Shown here: positions 62,762 through 64,000 of the stretch, piece by piece
Position numbering within the stretch: position 1 is the stretch's first letter
Layout of the letters: each line of letters opens with the position of its first letter
Origin: Methanolobus sediminis
GTDB lineage: Archaea > Halobacteriota > Methanosarcinia > Methanosarcinales > Methanosarcinaceae
Reading direction: 5' to 3'
NCBI RefSeq assembly: GCF_031312595.1
Contig: NZ_CP133592.1
Location: 1,922,001 to 1,986,000, forward strand
DNA length: 64,000 nucleotides
Notes under the pieces: model-generated
The model's input: the letters and a program-made list of their open reading frames with translations, nothing else
What the model was told of the DNA's origin: nothing
The model's database searches: none
Program-made: the position numbers and the translations under genes

Positions 62762-63889
62762 TCACCAATCCGTATCTGCATCAAGGAGAATCACACTCAG
62801 GAATATGGCGCTGAATACAAGCTGAACACCGATTGCACCAAAGACCATCGCCATCACCGCATATTCTATCTCTAATATGGATCCATACCCTGCACTTATC
62901 CATGTATAGACAACCTTTGCTCCAAGGAGGCTTCCTACAATGAGTATGATTGCACCCGCTAACAATTCTATTTCAAGGGAATGGTAGTTCAAAAATTTAT
63001 AGTCGCTTAGACTTTTTCGTTTATATACTCCATGAATAATGCCATAAGTCTTCATATAGGTACCCGTGGCAAGGATTTGGCCACCGATTACGAGTAGCAT
63101 GCTGCCTAATATAAATGAATGTGCTCTGTTATCCGCATTTCCCTGCAAAAGAAGGGAGAGTGTTGTAAGGAAACCCAGCAGAAATACAAAAGCTCCGGGG
63201 ATGTACAGGAAAGGGACCGGGTGGTATAACATCATGAAACGGATATGTCTCCATCCGTCCTCGAATGAGCGAAGTTTGGATGGTGCATTCCTTGTGTGGT
63301 ATGTGATCGGGACTTCCTTGATCCTCAGTCCCTTATAAGCAGCCTCAATGACCATCTCTGATGCAAGCTCCATGCCGTGGGTCTTGAGGTTTATTTTATT
63401 GAAAGCTTCCCTTGTGAATGCCCTCATGCCACAGTGGGCATCTGATATATTTACCTTGAACAGGATATTCAGGAGCCATGTCAAAAACGGGTTTCCTATA
63501 TATTGATGCAACCAGGGCATTGCTCCTTTTTTGATATTTCCCTTAAGGCGGGTTCCGATAACAAAATCTGCCTCATCATTCATAAGATAGTCAAGAAAAG
63601 CAGGCAGTTCTTTGAAATCGTATGTGTCATCTGCGTCAGCTATGATGATGTAGTCACCTTTTGAATGCGATAGACCTGTTATGTATGCATTTCCATACCC
63701 ATTTACAGAATGAATGACCTTTGCACCCATTGAACTTGCAATCTGTGGAGTACGATCTGTAGAATTATCAACAACGACTACTTCTCCTGTTGCTCCATAG
63801 TCTTCAAAAAGCTTTTGAGCTTTTTCTATGCATGTTCCAATTGTATTCTCTTCATTCATTGAAGGCATAACTATGGATATTGTAGGCAT
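62762..63889 (-). CDS. Glycosyltransferase family 2 with C-terminal membrane helices
   Basis: 375 residues. SIVMPSMNEENTIGTCIEKA, DADDTYDF (DxD metal site), GTRLKGN, and DAHCGMRAFTREAF. Residues ~225-375 contain four TM helices (FLYIPGAFVFLLGFLTTLSLL and others). Resembles dolichol-phosphate sugar synthases, which make the lipid-linked donor. First gene of the leftward operon; promoter within 63890-64000, where no gene is visible. Confidence 0.92.
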   Translation of the reverse strand: MPTISIVMPSMNEENTIGTCIEKAQKLFEDYGATGEVVVVDNSTDRTPQIASSMGAKVIHSVNGYGNAYITGLSHSKGDYIIIADADDTYDFKELPAFLDYLMNDEADFVIGTRLKGNIKKGAMPWLHQYIGNPFLTWLLNILFKVNISDAHCGMRAFTREAFNKINLKTHGMELASEMVIEAAYKGLRIKEVPITYHTRNAPSKLRSFEDGWRHIRFMMLYHPVPFLYIPGAFVFLLGFLTTLSLLLQGNADNRAHSFILGSMLLVIGGQILATGTYMKTYGIIHGVYKRKSLSDYKFLNYHSLEIELLAGAIILIVGSLLGAKVVYTWISAGYGSILEIEYAVMAMVFGAIGVQLVFSAIFLSVILLDADTDW

Positions 63890-64000
63890 GGTTAGTACTC
63901 CTTGTAATTATATTCCGTTATTATTCTCTCTCATACGCATCATTGAATAGAACAATATAATCCTCTCTCATAATCCCTAGGTTTTTGTTCAATTATTTCA

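Overview
The window reads as the chromosome of a methanogenic euryarchaeon of the Methanosarcinaceae (Methanolobus/Methanococcoides-like; genus is inferred, not proven). The grounds are an archaellum FlaCE protein, the archaeal proteasome ATPase PAN, archaeal-type AlaS, AglB oligosaccharyltransferase, a CbiA/CfbB-type amidase, TATA-box promoters, frequent SD-led or ATGA-coupled starts, and bacterial-type uvrB and photolyase genes of the kind this family carries.

Layout. (1) 1-20 kb is mostly core: archaellum flaCE (cut by the window edge), a SAM methyltransferase, a signalling group (alaS - KaiC-like ATPase - RecA-like/REC fusion - REC), surE, moaA with a 49-residue partner, cbiA, tRNA-Glu, pan, a Q/P-rich winged-helix protein, two DUF131 membrane proteins, uvrB, an orphan ABC ATPase and tRNA-Gly(TCC). 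(2) 20.2-36.4 kb is an integrated element of about 16.1 kb bounded by a 17-bp direct repeat of the tRNA-Gly 3' end. It carries a tyrosine integrase at the tRNA side. All its other genes lie on the minus strand: a chain of tiny coupled Cys-rich proteins, a HUH rolling-circle Rep, a patchwork of small early genes, two DNA methyltransferases, an IS200/IS605 insertion, then a late module. The late module holds a Zn-finger/TM protein, a packaging-type ATPase, a 70-residue two-TM protein that looks like a major virion protein, an 860-residue spike/adhesin and three small membrane proteins. I read this as a provirus of spindle-shaped or pleomorphic type, not matching any virus I can name. Three copies of one 9-N3-9 palindrome sit at the promoters or leaders of its late genes, and a different GGTTG-type inverted repeat flanks early promoters. 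(3) 36.4-40.6 kb begins with a second, related integrase placed just like the first relative to an att copy. It looks like an older, eroded tandem element with a DUF2971 protein, a large membrane protein and an acidic lipoprotein. (4) 40.7-48.5 kb returns to chromosomal genes: SIMPL, DedA, two paralogous glycosyltransferases around a PHP phosphoesterase, a HAD phosphatase, photolyase and tRNA-Leu. (5) 48.5-64 kb is a cell-surface glycan locus: aglB, a broken epimerase, wecB, glycosyltransferases, a 1234-residue methyltransferase-coiled coil-GT-GT fusion with a 63-bp tandem repeat, a broken methyltransferase, a Wzm/Wzt-type ABC exporter and a three-gene glycosyltransferase operon.

How they fit together: the glycan locus would supply and export sugars for AglB-dependent N-glycosylation or surface polymers. 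The provirus has genes for integration (Int), rolling-circle replication (Rep), DNA modification (two MTases) and virion assembly (ATPase, small 2-TM protein, spike). Pseudogenes at four or five places, mosaic base composition in wecB and near-identical tandem repeats show that the surface locus and the integration hotspot are the fast-changing parts of the window.
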